A stretch of 64,000 nucleotides of DNA. It comes from Sipunculus nudus. Taxonomy: Eukaryota > Annelida > Sipuncula > Golfingiida > Sipunculidae. The notes under the pieces are model-generated. The model worked only from the letters and a program-made list of their open reading frames with translations. It was not told the DNA's origin and ran no database searches. Made by a program: the position numbers and the translations under genes. Below, piece after piece: positions 35,036-48,400 of this stretch (position 1 is its first letter; each line of letters opens with the position of its first letter). The stretch lies in NCBI GenBank assembly GCA_026874595.1, contig CM049318.1, positions 55,815,250 through 55,879,249 on the forward strand, in the 5' to 3' direction.

Positions 35036-36010
35036 ATTTGACAGCTGTTAAGGAATTTCTAAAGAACCAGACCAGGCCTGCCAAAGGTAAATGAGCGAAA
35101 AAAGTGCTCTGGTAAAAAAAAGTAGCTTGCTTTGATTTGGAGTTAAAAAAGAGCAGAAGGAGCGTCAATTTCCCATTTTTTAAACACAACTTGAAATAAA
35201 GATGTGCTTCGTATACTAAATGTGTGTATATATCGCTTCAGAAGACAGAAACATGCATTGCACATCCCCCTGCATGAAGATAGGGGCATTGTGACACTTG
35301 TTGGACATTCGTACACACAACAAGAACACCGCGGACGTGCATAATACGCCCGTCTTATCACAAGCGGAATATGGGGGGGGGGGGGGGGGGGTTCTCTGGA
35401 CCCCCCTTTTTCATCCGAAACAACTCTTTTTTAAGGGTTTCAGACAAAATTTTGTGGTCTGGCCCCCTCCCCCGCCCCCTTTCCAGACCTGGAGACCTTT
35501 TTTAGTTTTTCATGAGTCCCAGGTTGGAACCCCTCCCCATTTTCCGAAATCCTAGATCCGCCCCTGCTTGTAACCTCTCTGTCCTTATTAAGTATGCATG
35601 AAATCTGCTGAGGATTTGAGGTGAGAAACAGTTGGTAAATATATACGAGTTTCATGATAATCCAGAGGATTATCTTTGTCACGACGGTGCTTCCTCAGTG
35701 CAATGACCTCTGACCGCATTAAATATGCGTGGATTTTGAAGGAAAACTAACTTAGGCGAGATATTTTGATTAACATTTCTGACGAGTTTTATGAAAATCC
35801 TTCATGTTCTTCGTAAGTTATTGCGGTGACACCACAAAGTAGCCTAGTGACCCATTAAATATGCATGGATACTGCCCATAATCGAACTCGGATAATCTGT
35901 TGGTAAGCAGTTATGGCGAGTTTGGTGAAAACCCTTCAAAGCCCCGGTGGGTTATCGCGGCGACACCAATAGTTAACGGACAGACTGATGGTGGGTAAAC
36001 CATAATACTC
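35036..36010. repeat. G-rich repeat remnant and 120-bp bivalve-type tandem units
   Basis: 35371-35570 is a low-complexity segment starting with a G run and ending GGAAATCCTAGATCCGCCCC-like sequence (reads CCGAAATCCTAGATCCGCCC). 35570-36010 holds about three diverged units, each with a CATTAAATATGC(A/G)TGGAT block, a GGCGAG(T/A) block, a GAAAA(T/C)CCTT block and GTTAT(T/C)GCGG(T/C)GACACCA. Confidence 0.7.
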
Positions 36011-39000
36011 CCGTTATATGATGGGCGTATATAAATTGCGACTTGTCCCATTCTTGTATTAACTGGACTGTAATAGCGAGGCAGAAATAGTATATATCGA
36101 CTTTTTTTCACTGGAAAAAGACTAAATATAGAGCTGCCAAAAAAAAGAGTGAGAAAAGAGTAATTAGCGTCCTCAAAAACTCTGGTGGCAAGCCTGCATA
36201 CATTTTTTTTTTCAAATGTTGCACGCGGACACAGTTAAATGTGTAAATCGGCTACAATTTCAAAAGATAGAATATACATGTATATTATATGATACTCCAC
36301 AGCTATAACTCGCAAAGCAGCAATCTGTCAGTCTCAGCATTATTAAAGCCTAAATGAAAAAGAAAACACAATATGATACTGAAAATGTTTTCCCAAGATA
36401 AACATGTACTGCAAATTTCACGTTTATCGATAAATTAATATCCCGCGTGTGTCAAATCATTTCTTTGTCCTGTAGCTCGTGGAACATAGGTCGCCGTGAC
36501 CTATTCCCGGATGCTCATGGAGATCCCCGCCTCCATTAGTTTCTAGGCAAATGATTGGCAGATAACGTTTAGTGAGAGGAGTTAATAACAGGCATAGGCG
36601 ATTGTGTCATTATTTTGAATGTTGATATGGATGGGAATGATGAATATGATTTCGTTTATTATGAGTTATATTGTGACAGCACTAATAGCTGTACGGCCAA
36701 AATGCTGAGAAAGAAGCATATATCCAAGTGCTAAAAACACACACACACGCACACACAAAATGCAATCACAGTGGCCACAGAATGATTTTGTGTTACAGCT
36801 CACTTGGTTCCAAATATACAAATTTCGTGAGAATCCGTCGTTTGATGAGTAAAAGTCTTAACAGACGGGCGACTGGAGTGGTCCATGCTACAGATGCTGA
36901 AAGATTCGATAAAAGAAACAGACTAACATCATTGTGATAAACAACGTCTCTGCCCGGAGATGGGAAACATTTTAGGCATTATTTTACCTCTACATAACAA
37001 AAGTCGGTCCCTTCATCTTGAAATAATGAAGAAACTCTCTGCTTTATTGCATTATAGTTCACTCTACAAAACAACAAGTCCTTAATAAAAAGCAGATTTA
37101 TATAGGTGTAAAACTATCACTCTAAGAATATAATATTCTTAACAAACATACCGTGGTCTGTGCCACATATAGCAGCGTACGACATGTAGTTTTACTTAAC
37201 AGATCTTCAATATGCTAATGCCCACACTACAGCATAAGTACCATAATGAAAATGCTTATATTCATGTGCTTGTATCTTAACCATCTTGTTTCTATTTTCA
37301 AATATAGAGCTGATAAGATGTATATAAGGGCATGTAAATCGCTTCTTTTTCACTCTGCTTTTCCTTATATACAAAAATCCACATAAAAAACCGGCTGGCC
37401 ATCACGGAAATGTTCACAACATTTCTTTGAGTCAGTAACAGCACTCGGCCAAGCACAAGCCTTGTAGCTATGTGCATGTAATTAATTCATTTCTAGTTAA
37501 ATAACAAAAACAAAGCAAGCGAATTCATGTACACTAGGTTTAAAATGCTACAGCACAAAATATTCTAGTTACATATCTGACAAAGAAACTAAGAATACGT
37601 AATTGAAAAAAATAATAAATAGGAATTATAGGTAAACATCCACACTAAAGCTCTTCAACTCTGGTACATATGGTATAAGTGTAAATAGTGCTCATACAGT
37701 GTTTTACAATGTAACTCGAGTCCTATAAGTAACCTGGGTTTAAATTTGCTACATTGTTCATCTGTTGACCTTATTTTGGTTACTTTCATAAATTAAAATC
37801 TACACATTCAACCAAATTCCTGTCATAGAATGATCTTTTTAAAGCACAAGTGATGCACGCCACACAGATAAAAGGGACTATTTTACAATAATGAAATGTA
37901 AGCTGCAAGACTGCAAGAACCAGGTATAGTTTATACAAGACCGATGAAATTACCGTAAATAAGCCGTTAAAATGTTTCAATAAAAGCGGCTTTACATTAT
38001 AAATAAAGAACACCAGGGGTTCACGGAAAGGTTTACTAGCCTGTTGTAAAACTGCATCCACATCTACGATGGTAAATATGGACGTTTCAGCTGCCTTAGT
38101 TAATTATAATTGGGTAATTAGAAATATTCTCCTTATTAATAATGGCAATACCCCTTCTGCATCTAAACACATATTGTGTAGAACTGCCAAACCTCCAGTA
38201 ATTGTTTTTAACTACATAATGTACAGACGTAAAGTTATGAGAGCAGAACTTCTGTGCTGGCTTGCAGACAAACGACCTGTTCTCTGAACTGGTACATTAC
38301 TGATACTTGCATATCAGTGCGACACAAGGGGCTTTTGGATATCTCATTTGTATATTAGCATATGACGACCAGGTCGTGCCTCAGCATATTTTCAATACTG
38401 ACTTTTTCAAAAAAGTGCAATCTGTTCCTTGGAAAAGAACACACAAATCTGACCAGAATTATTAACCTTTTTTCCACTGGAGCGAAGAAATATGGTTTAT
38501 CTGCAAGACAGACTCGGACGATGTGCTCAAGTATATCTCATTGTTACATTGTACCTATGCTCAGGTAGTTCTGCAGGTTACGCGTGACTGGTTGATAACG
38601 CTCGCGCTGTCAGAAAAAAAGCTTTGGTGGCCCTTAGGGCCCTGCCAACAAATAGCGAAGCAGAAGCTAAAGGCGAGGACTGCGACTCCTGCGGACATTA
38701 GACTGACATTCTGAGAGGAAACTCCTTAAGTGATGGCGTCAAGGTAAAAAACCTCAGGTTCAGTGCAGCGGTGGTGGGGGGCACTACTGTACAGATTGTC
38801 TAGACTTTCCCAGTCGGTAATCTGCGACGGTCCAACAACCCTACATTAGTTATATAACTGAGCGGCAGGTAGCAGTAAATATTCTAAGTGTAGCAATTCA
38901 GCCATATTAACACAGTTGGTCAACTAACGACTCTAATATGCATTACCGAAAGCCCAGTCTACATCTTGTGTAAATTCAAGAGAGACAATTTCATGATGTA

Positions 39001-39248
39001 TGTCCTTCATATATTCCCGTTAATTAGGACCGATTAAAGTAGTCACATTTATGTTGGTAAAACCAGAAAGCAATCATATAACATAAATTGCAAACCACAT
39101 ACAGTTAATATAACTAAACTCTTTCCAGCTTGTACACCAGATGGCACTGAGAAACAAATGCAGGACAATTGTAAACAACAGCTGCCATATTTTTAGTTTC
39201 CTATTCAGAGCTTTTTCATGAATCGATAATATCTCGATTGTGTGCACA
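36011..39248. other. No coding seen; probable 3' flank or UTR of the PRDM gene
   Basis: Lies downstream of the PRDM stop on the minus strand. A minus-strand AATAAA at 37043-37048 is a candidate poly(A) signal, which would give a 2.2-kb 3' UTR; a second is near 36655. Frames at 37786-38061 and 38362-38568 have no recognisable content. Confidence 0.4.
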
Positions 39249-41986
39249 TCAACCCATCTCTCCTTCATCCTTGTCATTTTCCCTCAAGGGAAACAACCTC
39301 TTTATCTCAGGCATACTTTCCATTGTGTATCCATGTTTCTTTTTGTAATGGCTTTGAAGACTTTGTTTGGTTGTAAATCCGCAAGAACATTCCGTACATT
39401 TAAATGGTTTCCTCCCAGAATGTGTTAACATATGCACATCTAAATTTGTCTTATCAACAAAAGGTTTACCACAGCGGTCACAGGTAAACGAGTATGTTTT
39501 AGTGTGATAATTCAAATGCCTCCTTAATGCCGGTCCTGAACGGAAAACTTTGGGGCATTCAGGGCAATGAAACTTTGGACGGTCGTGAACTTTTCTCTTG
39601 TGGGCATTTACCCTAATTTTGGTTGGAAAGGGTTTCCCACACTGATCACAAAGATAGGTATCCAGGCATAGAGCCGCATGCTGAGCTCTTCTGTGTTGTC
39701 CAAGTGAAATGATAGTGGTCACCTTTTTCCCACATATATCACATTTGTAAACTTTACAACCAAATTCCTGTCGGTGTTCCCGTGCTTGTTTCCTGGTACA
39801 TATAAGTAATCCGCAGGTAGCACAATTTACAGTTTTGAAGCGGAAATTCTTGGTATGAAACACCAGAAGATGCCTACACAAATCTAACCTGCAATTGTAC
39901 TCGATTTTACATCGATCACAAGAAAGATGCAGGAGTGATTCATCATGGCTGACCTGAAAGGCCCTTTCATTGTGTCTGAAGATCTTGCTGTAGGGCATGA
40001 TAGTCAGTTCTTGGTCTGGTGCTATATCATTACATGCAACCAAATAAATGGTATCTTCTTTATAAACCTGAAACATATTGCCATTTGTATTACTACCTCT
40101 GACAAAGTGAAACCAGTTACTTCGTGTGAGATCGCTGGTGTCTACAACTGTGGCTGTCCTGCTCTCCAAATCAAAATAAGGCCAATAGTACTCCTCATTG
40201 CAGGCTGTACAATCAAGCTCCTCATATGGTAAAGTACATCCTACAACTGGCCCAAACTGAGTGCCTTTACGGATGAGTTTGTTTGTAACAACCAAGGTTT
40301 TTAAATTTCCATCTACATCTGATGACACATATTTAAGACCCTTTGGCAGATCAGGAAGGCTCTCTTCCTCAGAATGTCTTTTCAGTGGAGGGTCTGGATT
40401 GGCAATTACATGAGGTGGATTGCAAATGAAACATAAATTTTCATGCATTGGTTGTTCATGAACATAATAACATTTCGAACACCTTCCCCTTTCTGCTTTC
40501 ACTCTTTTCACTTTTTTTAGTTCAAAGTCTTCATCACTTTCACCAGATGAATAAGAAATAATGCTGGAGTCAGAATTTCCATATGGATTGTAGTCACGAT
40601 CTCCATGCCTTGCCTGCTTTGTCCTGATTTTAGCTGCATCAGTTGTTGTAACATCTTCCCCAAAAATAGTTTTAGATTTCTTACGGACACGTTTAGTAGC
40701 TACTCTGGCTGCCCTTCTTTGTGGTAAGCCCCCAGGTCTTTCTTTCAATAACACCTCTTCCTCCTCATCTGTGCTATCAGAGAAATCTGGCTCATATGGT
40801 GGGGAGTCAGACACCTGGTCTTCACTGACCAAATCGTGAATTTCCTTTTCCTCTGCTGCCATATAGTCATACATAAGGTTTTGCTTATCTTGTTGCATAA
40901 CCACTGTTTCTCCAACTTCACTTGCAGTATCAGTTGAAGAGATCACTTTCTCTTCATAACTCTCAACTTTGACATATGCACGTATATCAGCAAGATCTGT
41001 TTGTTCATTTTCTTCAGATAATTCTTGTGCTGCTTTCTTGTGATATCTAATGTATTCCTCATCCTGTGGCATAAAACCTATTTCTCCAACTTCACTTGCA
41101 GTATCAGTTTCAGTATCAGAGATCACATTCGCTTCGGTCCCAATAACTGGTCCCGATCCACTAATATCCTTCCTATTTGAAGTGATGCTGCTTGACACAC
41201 GACCAAAGTTACTTTCTAATCTTTCAAGAGAATCCATACCTTTCCCATGGCTTTTTTTACTGTTTCCAGAGGGAAGTTCCCCTTCTGTGGCAGTTCTCAT
41301 CTGGATAATAAAATGGTCATTTGAATGATAGCCAGTAATATTACTTCCCAGTGGTGGACTGAGTGGTAAGGATGTATCATATTTTCTCGATCTCTTATCA
41401 TATGTAGAAGTAACATTTGACGAAGTATAGTTGTGAACTGACGTGACTTTCTCACTTGCTAGCATTGGGTTAAATGGTCTGGGAATAATGGCTGGTTCAG
41501 GCACACATTGTGTTCTGTTTAAATTTGAATTATTTAGCTGTATGTCATCTTGATGACTCTCATCAAATGCAGTTGTAGATACTGCAAATGTCCTGATTAC
41601 ATGATTTTCACAGTCATACTGTACATCTGTTTGAGATTCTTGTATAAACAGTTGAAGACTAAATGCATAAAACACCTGAATGCCACACTTGCTTGTATGT
41701 AAGAGTTTCATAAATTTCAAACACCTGTGTATCGGAAGTGTCATATCACAGATATACACAGCAGTGATTGTTTTACAGTCAAAACAGTCCTTGCCATTGT
41801 TACTGCCAGGTAAAAGAGAACTCATGAGGTGCAATGAGACATTCTGTGCCAATGACTGATGAAGATGGAACTTTATATTTGTGAGACGAGAATACTTCTT
41901 TTCCTGTTGCACAGAAACGGGTTTAAACAGCTGGGCGGGGTAGAGAGCATCAGGCACCAGGTCCATCCCCAAAGCTGTCATGGCCC
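39249..41986 (-). CDS. PRDM gene, large exon (PR domain and zinc fingers)
   Basis: The acceptor CTCTTTCAG| has AG at 41987-41988. The exon is open for 912 codons to the stop at 39249. The PR domain includes KGTQFGPVVG, the SNWFHFVRGS block and the ELTIMPYSK end. Zinc fingers: finger 1 (CDRC...H), finger 2 with CATC...H...C (C2HC variant), then five C2H2 fingers with CDIC, CDQC, CPEC, CDRC and CTEC. Only one fingertip-to-fingertip linker, HSGRKPFKC, resembles the canonical TGEKP type; the others are diverged. Confidence 0.93.
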
Positions 41987-44900
41987 CTGAAAGAGCAAAG
42001 ATGTACAAGTAGATCTTCAACAATTTACATTTGACAAGAATAAAAAATTCCACAAGTACATCTGGGAAACCACAAGCCTGCATCTGTTTGAGTGTTTCAG
42101 AAAATGAAGACTATATAGTAAATACTGTGCTATTAAATATCAGTGGTAAATACAGAAATAAGAGGGACATGATAAATACTGTTCTGGTATAAAGAATAGT
42201 GGTAAATACAGGTATAAGAAAGATAAGGTAAATACTCTACCATTACATCCAATTGTAAATATAGGAAGATGATATAGTTAATACTGTACCAGTCAATATC
42301 AGTGAAACTTACACTGAGTGACAACTTCCCAAATTTGCAGATAAGTGGATAATACCAACAACAGTATTATAAACCAGTAATAGTGGTGTTCACAAAAATA
42401 CCATTATGATCATGTACAAGGTAAGAATAATTAAAGAAAGGACACCACTAAGCAAAACATCCCCTCATAACAGGTGCATAATGAGATAGGATGTATTAAA
42501 CTATACATCTGGGCAGTTTGAAAATCAGTAAGACAGCAGTGTGACATTGGTCTTGGACCTTAAAATCAATAGTAATCTTCTTCCTCCATTGAAAGGTGAC
42601 CCAAATGTGAAAGATGGTAGATTTTGGGAGAAAACTTCGATTAAAAATACATCCACAAATTTTAAAAGAAATTGGTTCTGTGAACTTCTGACCTCAAAAT
42701 CAATAGGGTTCTCCTCTTATAGATAAGTGAGTTATATGACGTGTTGAAAGGTTCTGCTTAAGATACATCCACAAACATTTAAAGAAATAAGTCTGGTGAT
42801 CCTGAACCTCTGACCTAAACATCAATAGGGCTCTTCCCGTTGGTTGTTGGAAGTTTTTTGGAAGATGGAGGGTTTATATCCTATTGTGTGGAAGTTGCAA
42901 GGGGAAAATAAAAGACAAACTGCACCAATATTAAATCAGACATTTTCATTTAATCTATTAAGGCCTAACAAGGGACCTATGGGTCACTGTGCTCACCTGA
43001 AGTTGACCTCGAATGTAAAACTCTAATATCAAATGGAGATAAAATGTGAGAAGAAGAGGTAATATAGGCCATGGTGGGTTTTATGATTGGTTTGTATTGA
43101 TGAGCAAGAAAGTGTTGCTAATAACCTGACCATGTGTTTCCTAATGTTGAAATTGAAGCATGTGAGCAGTTTGTGAACAAATGATCTGTACTATTACCAT
43201 TATCATTAGTTGGCTTTTTGATTAACTGTTTACAGTTCAGTAGTTAACACATTTGTTCAACGGAATCGATTTTTTTTATATATTTTATTAAAATACATGT
43301 ATTTTTTTTATTTTATGAAATGTATACAGCTGATATATAACTAATGTCCACAGTACACAGATGAAAGGACTTGGTGGTGGTTGGGAGGGGGGGTGGTGTG
43401 GAATGATGCGAGTTACAACATATTTGTATTATTATAGTGTATATACACAGGATTTTCACTTAATTCAACAATGCTTACAGGATAAAAAAGTTCATTCACA
43501 ATTACTTAATTTTTTAAACAAGGGACCCATGGGTCACTGTGCTAAGCTGAAGTTGACCTTTAAGGTAAAAATCTAAAATAATACCAAGTGGAGATAAAGT
43601 GCAAGAGGAAGAGGTAATATATACCATGGTTGGTTTTTATGATTGGTTTGTATTAATGAGCAATGCATTAATGGCTTTTTGATTAACTGTTGACATTTCA
43701 GTAGTTTACACATTTGTTCAATTGAATCTATTTTTTGTATAATATATATTATTAAATATATATGTATTTTTTTTTATTTTGTGAAACGTATGGAGTTGAA
43801 ATATAACTAATAAACAACATACATACATGGCAAACAAAGCCTGATCTAAAATTCTGCTGAGGCAGGAAAATAATGAACAAATGATTGTATTAGATCCTCA
43901 TTTTTTTATCACATCAATTTTTTTTTTATTATAAGTTTATATTATTATACATTTCCAATATAACATATATAACTGAAATAAATGTTGATTCATAATTCTC
44001 AATTGTATTATCATAAATCTCAATCTTTTCAGATAACACCACAACATGCATACAAATGTTCATTTATTTTTTAACACAAAAATATATCTTTAAAATCTGC
44101 AAAACAATAAATATCTAAAAATAATTCTTGATTTAGATTTCACAATTTTAAATTGTCTTTATTTATCCCTAATGTGCTACATATTTGATAAATTTTAGCA
44201 TACTGATGGGTTTAACTGTATTTGTTAAAATCATTTAAAAGAAAATTAATTTCTTTAAAAATGCTACATTATTACAACATGGCATCTTCTGGATTACACC
44301 TTGAATTACTTTTTCAAAGAAAGTTTTTGTATATTAGAGTGAAACAGCATTACAATTAAGGAGATATAGTGAAAACAATAACAATTACTGCATAACACTT
44401 GGTGCATAACACTTGGTGGGTTGGGTTGGGGGGGGGGGGGGATGGTGGTGGTGATATGAGAATAACTGTATACCTGTCACACCAGGGGATCTCCCCCAGT
44501 GACTTTGACAAATCAGAAACCCTGGCATAGCTGACTTCCAGTGGCCAGAAGTAGGCTGCCTGCATCTTGACTAAGCAAATGACTGCAATAGAGCCTCAAG
44601 AAAAAAATCAATAACTAGCCTAATTTTCAAGCTTTTATTTTGAAATTTCATATTTAAAATTAAATACTTACATTTACATGCTGTGAAAATTAAATCAATA
44701 GTCACAAAGGAAATAAATGTGCCATGGTCAAAGTTGGGCAAAATTTAAGGTACTGATTTTATTTTTACGCTAGTAACTTAAATTTTTTTTTTATAAAATT
44801 CATAACTAGTTTTGGGGATACAATTGAATCTTATTTAAACAAAGTTATATCCTTGGGGGAAAAAGTCTCTAGTTTCAAAATTTTTCATGTTAGGCGAGTA

Positions 44901-46741
44901 AATATTTTTCCTGATTTCTAACAAAGTCCATTTTGTTCGGGCCCATAACTTTAAGAAATTACACTTAACAGACTTAATTTCTGGCATGTATATAGGAAAT
45001 ATATAGGAGATTACTTCTCGTAAATATTAAGAAAAACAGATAAGTGGTTTTGATATTAGGCAGTCCTGAAGAGTGATAATAGGTTTTTAATGGAAATTTG
45101 AGGTTTTTCCTATATATCTCGAAGGAATGAAGTCATATTGACCCTATTTTCGGTATAGTAGGACATGTAACTGTATGCCAAATTTCGGATTTGTGGGTCT
45201 TACGGTTTCAAAACATGCCAGTCTAACAGACAGACAGACGGATGACGGACAATGGACCACTACTATAGCTCAGATAACTTATAGTCAGCTGAGTTAACAA
45301 GAAACATATTGAAAAATTTAGTTAAAAGAAAAGACCTAAACAAGTAAATCATAAAGCCTGGGATGCTCCACTGACTAACACAACAGTATGGCATAACATC
45401 CATAAATGCTTGTCACATTTATTTAAAGAAATTCTTGCCAATTTTGCCTAGGCTTCAAGGGGGACAGGAATTTTTTTTCTCCAATTAGCACAGTACTTGA
45501 TAGGTGATGACCAAAATAGGAAATTGCTGAGATAAAATGGCAGATGTTTGAAAATCTGACAAAATAACCCCTAGGTCATGACATTCTGACTCACATGACA
45601 TTACTGACTGACATTCAAGACTGCCTTTCACAATATTTTAAAGCTTGTTGTTCACCTACATTTCCTATAGAATTTAATTGATTTCAGGCTCTGCATATGT
45701 CTGAATGAACACTAGGTTATTCCTTTTCAGAAAAGTTCTCCTAAGGCCTCTGTGATGGACCTATGACCTTGTTCATCTACATACTGTTAGTTAACACAGA
45801 AATGCTGACAGAAAAACCATGTAACCTAAGGTGGTTGGTTGCACATGTGGAAGTTGAAAGGTTGAAAGTTGCAAAACACCCTTGGAAAAACGGTTTTTCA
45901 TCTGACTTGCTGCCTTACGTTCTTACTGAATGTGTTTGGATTATTTTGGAGGGTGCCTCACATGCTATGAACATACGGTTATAAACAAAATGAACAACCC
46001 AATCAGCATTTTCTGACCTATTTTTATAAAAGATTTAGAGGATTATCTGTAGTTAACTGATGCCAGACATCAAAATAGGCCCCTTTAAGAAAATAGCCAT
46101 AAGCTAAGATCTGATAAAATATGGTTCTGGAAGCAACACTGGTGTCTTACAATACCTAAATATTTGAGCAAAATACATAGCAATTACCAAGAGAATCAGT
46201 GGGAGAATTATTAAGAAAACTGTGTTTTTGCATGAATGCTATTCATTATATAGAAGAATTAGTAGGTGGCATGACCAGTCCAGTTGAATCTTTAGAGATA
46301 TCCAAGATCAACATGAATAGAAAATCATCATAATTTTGCATAAATTACTGAGAACCTTTATGAAATTTTACTCGAAATGGACAAATTGTAGTACAATTTG
46401 ACATTTATTCATCACACTTTTTTAATGAACTGGTTTGCTTGATTATGTTCAAAATTTTTAATAATGACCTCAAAATAGGTCTAACATAAGTATTTTATTT
46501 CTATTTTATTATCCAAACTTTGAAAGTATGAAATATGATATTTGCATGGCTAAAATGGTCATATGGCTCACCACTGTAGGTCTCAAAATGAGCCTTAACT
46601 TGTGTAAAATTATTATCTGGTAAATACCACAGAATTAGTTCATTAAATACCTGGTGAGCCAGCAGTCTGGGAAGTGCCTTCCCTCCCCATGTTCACCCAG
46701 AAGAACTTGCCTCCCTTCACCAATACAGGCTTGATTGCCAT
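39249..46741 (-). CDS. PRDM-family PR/SET-domain zinc-finger protein
   Basis: Two coding exons (46651-46741 and 39249-41986) join in phase 1 to give 942 residues. Order: a globular-looking N-terminus (about 30-160); a long acidic, Ser/Thr-rich, probably disordered region (about 170-530) with an internal duplication around TDTASEVGE and a basic patch near 455; a pre-PR zinc knuckle at about 532-553 (CSKCYYVHEQPMHENLCFIC); a PR/SET domain at about 573-703; then seven zinc fingers at about 718-916. Family knowledge: PRDM proteins are nuclear DNA-binding transcriptional regulators, some with histone methyltransferase activity. A zinc knuckle before the PR domain recalls the PRDM4/10/15 types, but I cannot assign an orthologue. 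The 5' UTR and promoter lie upstream of 46748 and are not located. Confidence 0.85.
41987..46650 (-). other. Intron of the PRDM gene, filled with bivalve-type repeats
   Basis: 42540-42845 holds tandem units with a TGACCT(C/A)AAA(A/C)TCAATAGGG motif, period about 130 bp. 45225-45300 ends in GACAGACAGACGGATGACGG followed by a CAGCTGAGTTAAC-like tail, a pattern familiar from bivalve repeats. Poly-G at 44429-44440. No coding exon recognised inside. Confidence 0.6.
42962..43640. repeat. Tandem duplication, period about 540 bp
   Basis: 42962-43110 and 43503-43650 align closely: AACAAGGGACC(T/C)ATGGGTCAC, then CTGAAGTTGACCT, GTGGAGATAAA(A/G)TG and TTTATGATTGGTTTGTATT. Both are followed by a GGCTTTTTGATTAACTGTT segment. 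This is a direct duplication within the PRDM intron. Confidence 0.8.
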
Positions 46742-46748
46742 TGTGATC
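46651..46748 (-). CDS. PRDM gene, first coding exon (30 codons)
   Basis: Preceded by TTGCTTGACAG| (AG at 46749-46750) and ended by TCACCAG|GTATTT. ATG at 46739-46741 opens a frame MAIKPVLVKGGKFFWVNMG that reaches the donor after 30 codons plus one base. That base and the first two bases of the large exon make a Gly codon and the frame continues into it. The large exon could also start at its own ATG (41979-41981), five bases after its splice site, so this N-terminus is likely but not certain. Confidence 0.68.
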
Positions 46749-46756
46749 CTGTCAAG

Positions 46757-47639
46757 CAAATGAAAACATGGTATTGTATGGTATTCTTAGAAAAGGTATC
46801 TGTTCTATAGAACACAAACATGTCCTGACTATAGTTTGACAGGTCCTCCCTGTCTACTCTCAGATATTGACAACCCAAAACTGGTGACCTATCTCACCAA
46901 CTGTCAATTTTGATTGCAATCTTAGTTGATATATGAAATAATGAAAATATTCTGAATCTTAGACCTCATTTCTAACATGTATTCAATCTGAATTAAACCA
47001 AAATCTGAAAATATTAAAAAGTCCTGCCTTAATTCTCTGGGTAATGATTTCAGGCAATTACAGTATAAAAAGAAGAAACAATCTATTTATAACAAGGGCC
47101 ACAAGACCCAACATTCACCTCAGCCCTTTGAACAATTCCCATATGTCAATACTGAAAAAGCAAGAATTTTCTTTTTCATAATGGCAGCTTCTTGAAATTA
47201 AGGACCTATGTCAGTTGCAAAACCTGCACATGGTAAATTCTTGTAGAATATAGGGACTCCAAGCATATTTTTTGCTTAATTTTAAACAGTTTGCAAATTT
47301 GTTTGATAATAACAGTTAGATAACAAGGTATTTCTTTGCCATTGAATCCCGTACAATTAATCCCCACCCCCTATAAGAATAGCCCCCCCCCAATCTTCAG
47401 CAGCATATACTGACATTTGGCAAGTGTCTTTGGTTTCTTCCATCTATCAAAATGAGAAACAATATTTTTCTCCAAATATGGGGAATTTCAGACCAATACC
47501 TTGAACCACTCCGGAGATATGAGCAATTTTCACCGAAAACAAACGTACCGATGGATGCCACACAATTATGATTGCAGACAGCGCCACCAGTCTTGAAAAC
47601 AAGACAGAGGTATCCAAGATCATGGACATGCACATTTTT
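46757..47639. other. No coding seen; upstream of the first PRDM coding exon
   Basis: AT-rich, probably intron. A segment beginning AACAAGGGCCACAAGACCC (about 47093) matches the start of a common bivalve repeat. C8 run near 47384. Confidence 0.45.
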
Positions 47640-48400
47640 AGCCAAATCTGTCCATTAGTTTTAGACTTATAATGCCCACAGTACTGTCAAGTGGCAATGA
47701 TAGGGTATGAAAAGGCGTGAAAAAACAAGAAAAGGAAAGAAGGTGGTGCCACCTGTTTTCCGCAGAACGCAAAGCTATCCAAGATCTTTAGTCAATACGA
47801 TTTTTGGACCAATCCATGCATCCCTTATTAAAAAATTTATGATTTTGTGTGGTTTTCACCATATATGGCAATTTTCAAGGTCAAGGCCACTCTCATTAGA
47901 AAGGTCATGACCCCAATTTAAATATACATCATCCCATAACCCATGTCTATGAATATGCATAATATGAAAGAAATCTTTCCATTAGTTTTTGACTTATAAT
48001 GCTCACAGTAGTGTTAAGTGGCAATGATGTGGGTATAAAAAGGCACAAAACAAGAAAAGGATAACAGGTGGTGCCACCAGTTTTGGTACATGACAATACT
48101 ATCGAAGATCTTTGGTCAAGATTTTTGGATCATTCCATTCAAGATTTCTTCAGATTTTTAAGAATTTGTGTGATTTTCCCCCATAATGAACCTATTCAAG
48201 GTCAAGGTCATTCTCCTAGTAAAGGTCATGACCCCATTTTAAATAGGCTTTGTCCACTCACCCATATCTATGCATATGTCAAGTTTGGTAAAGATCTGTA
48301 AATTATTTTTCGAGTTATCACATCCAAACAAAAACTCTGTGGTGGTGACACAACAGTGCTTTAACCATAGTTTCCCTGACTTTGTCTTGGGATACAACTA
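47640..48400 (+). repeat. Bivalve-type dispersed repeat, two tandem units
   Basis: Two diverged units of about 320 bp: CATTAGTTTT(A/T)GACTTATAA at about 47653 and 47981, GGTGGTGCCACC at about 47741 and 48068, TTCAAGGTCAAGG at about 47876 and 48196, and AAAGGTCATGACCCC after each. Same family and orientation as 19640-20540. Confidence 0.8.

Noticed and set aside
41050-41328. Plus-strand 92-codon frame inside the PRDM exon
   Set aside because: It is a shadow of the 912-codon minus-strand frame.
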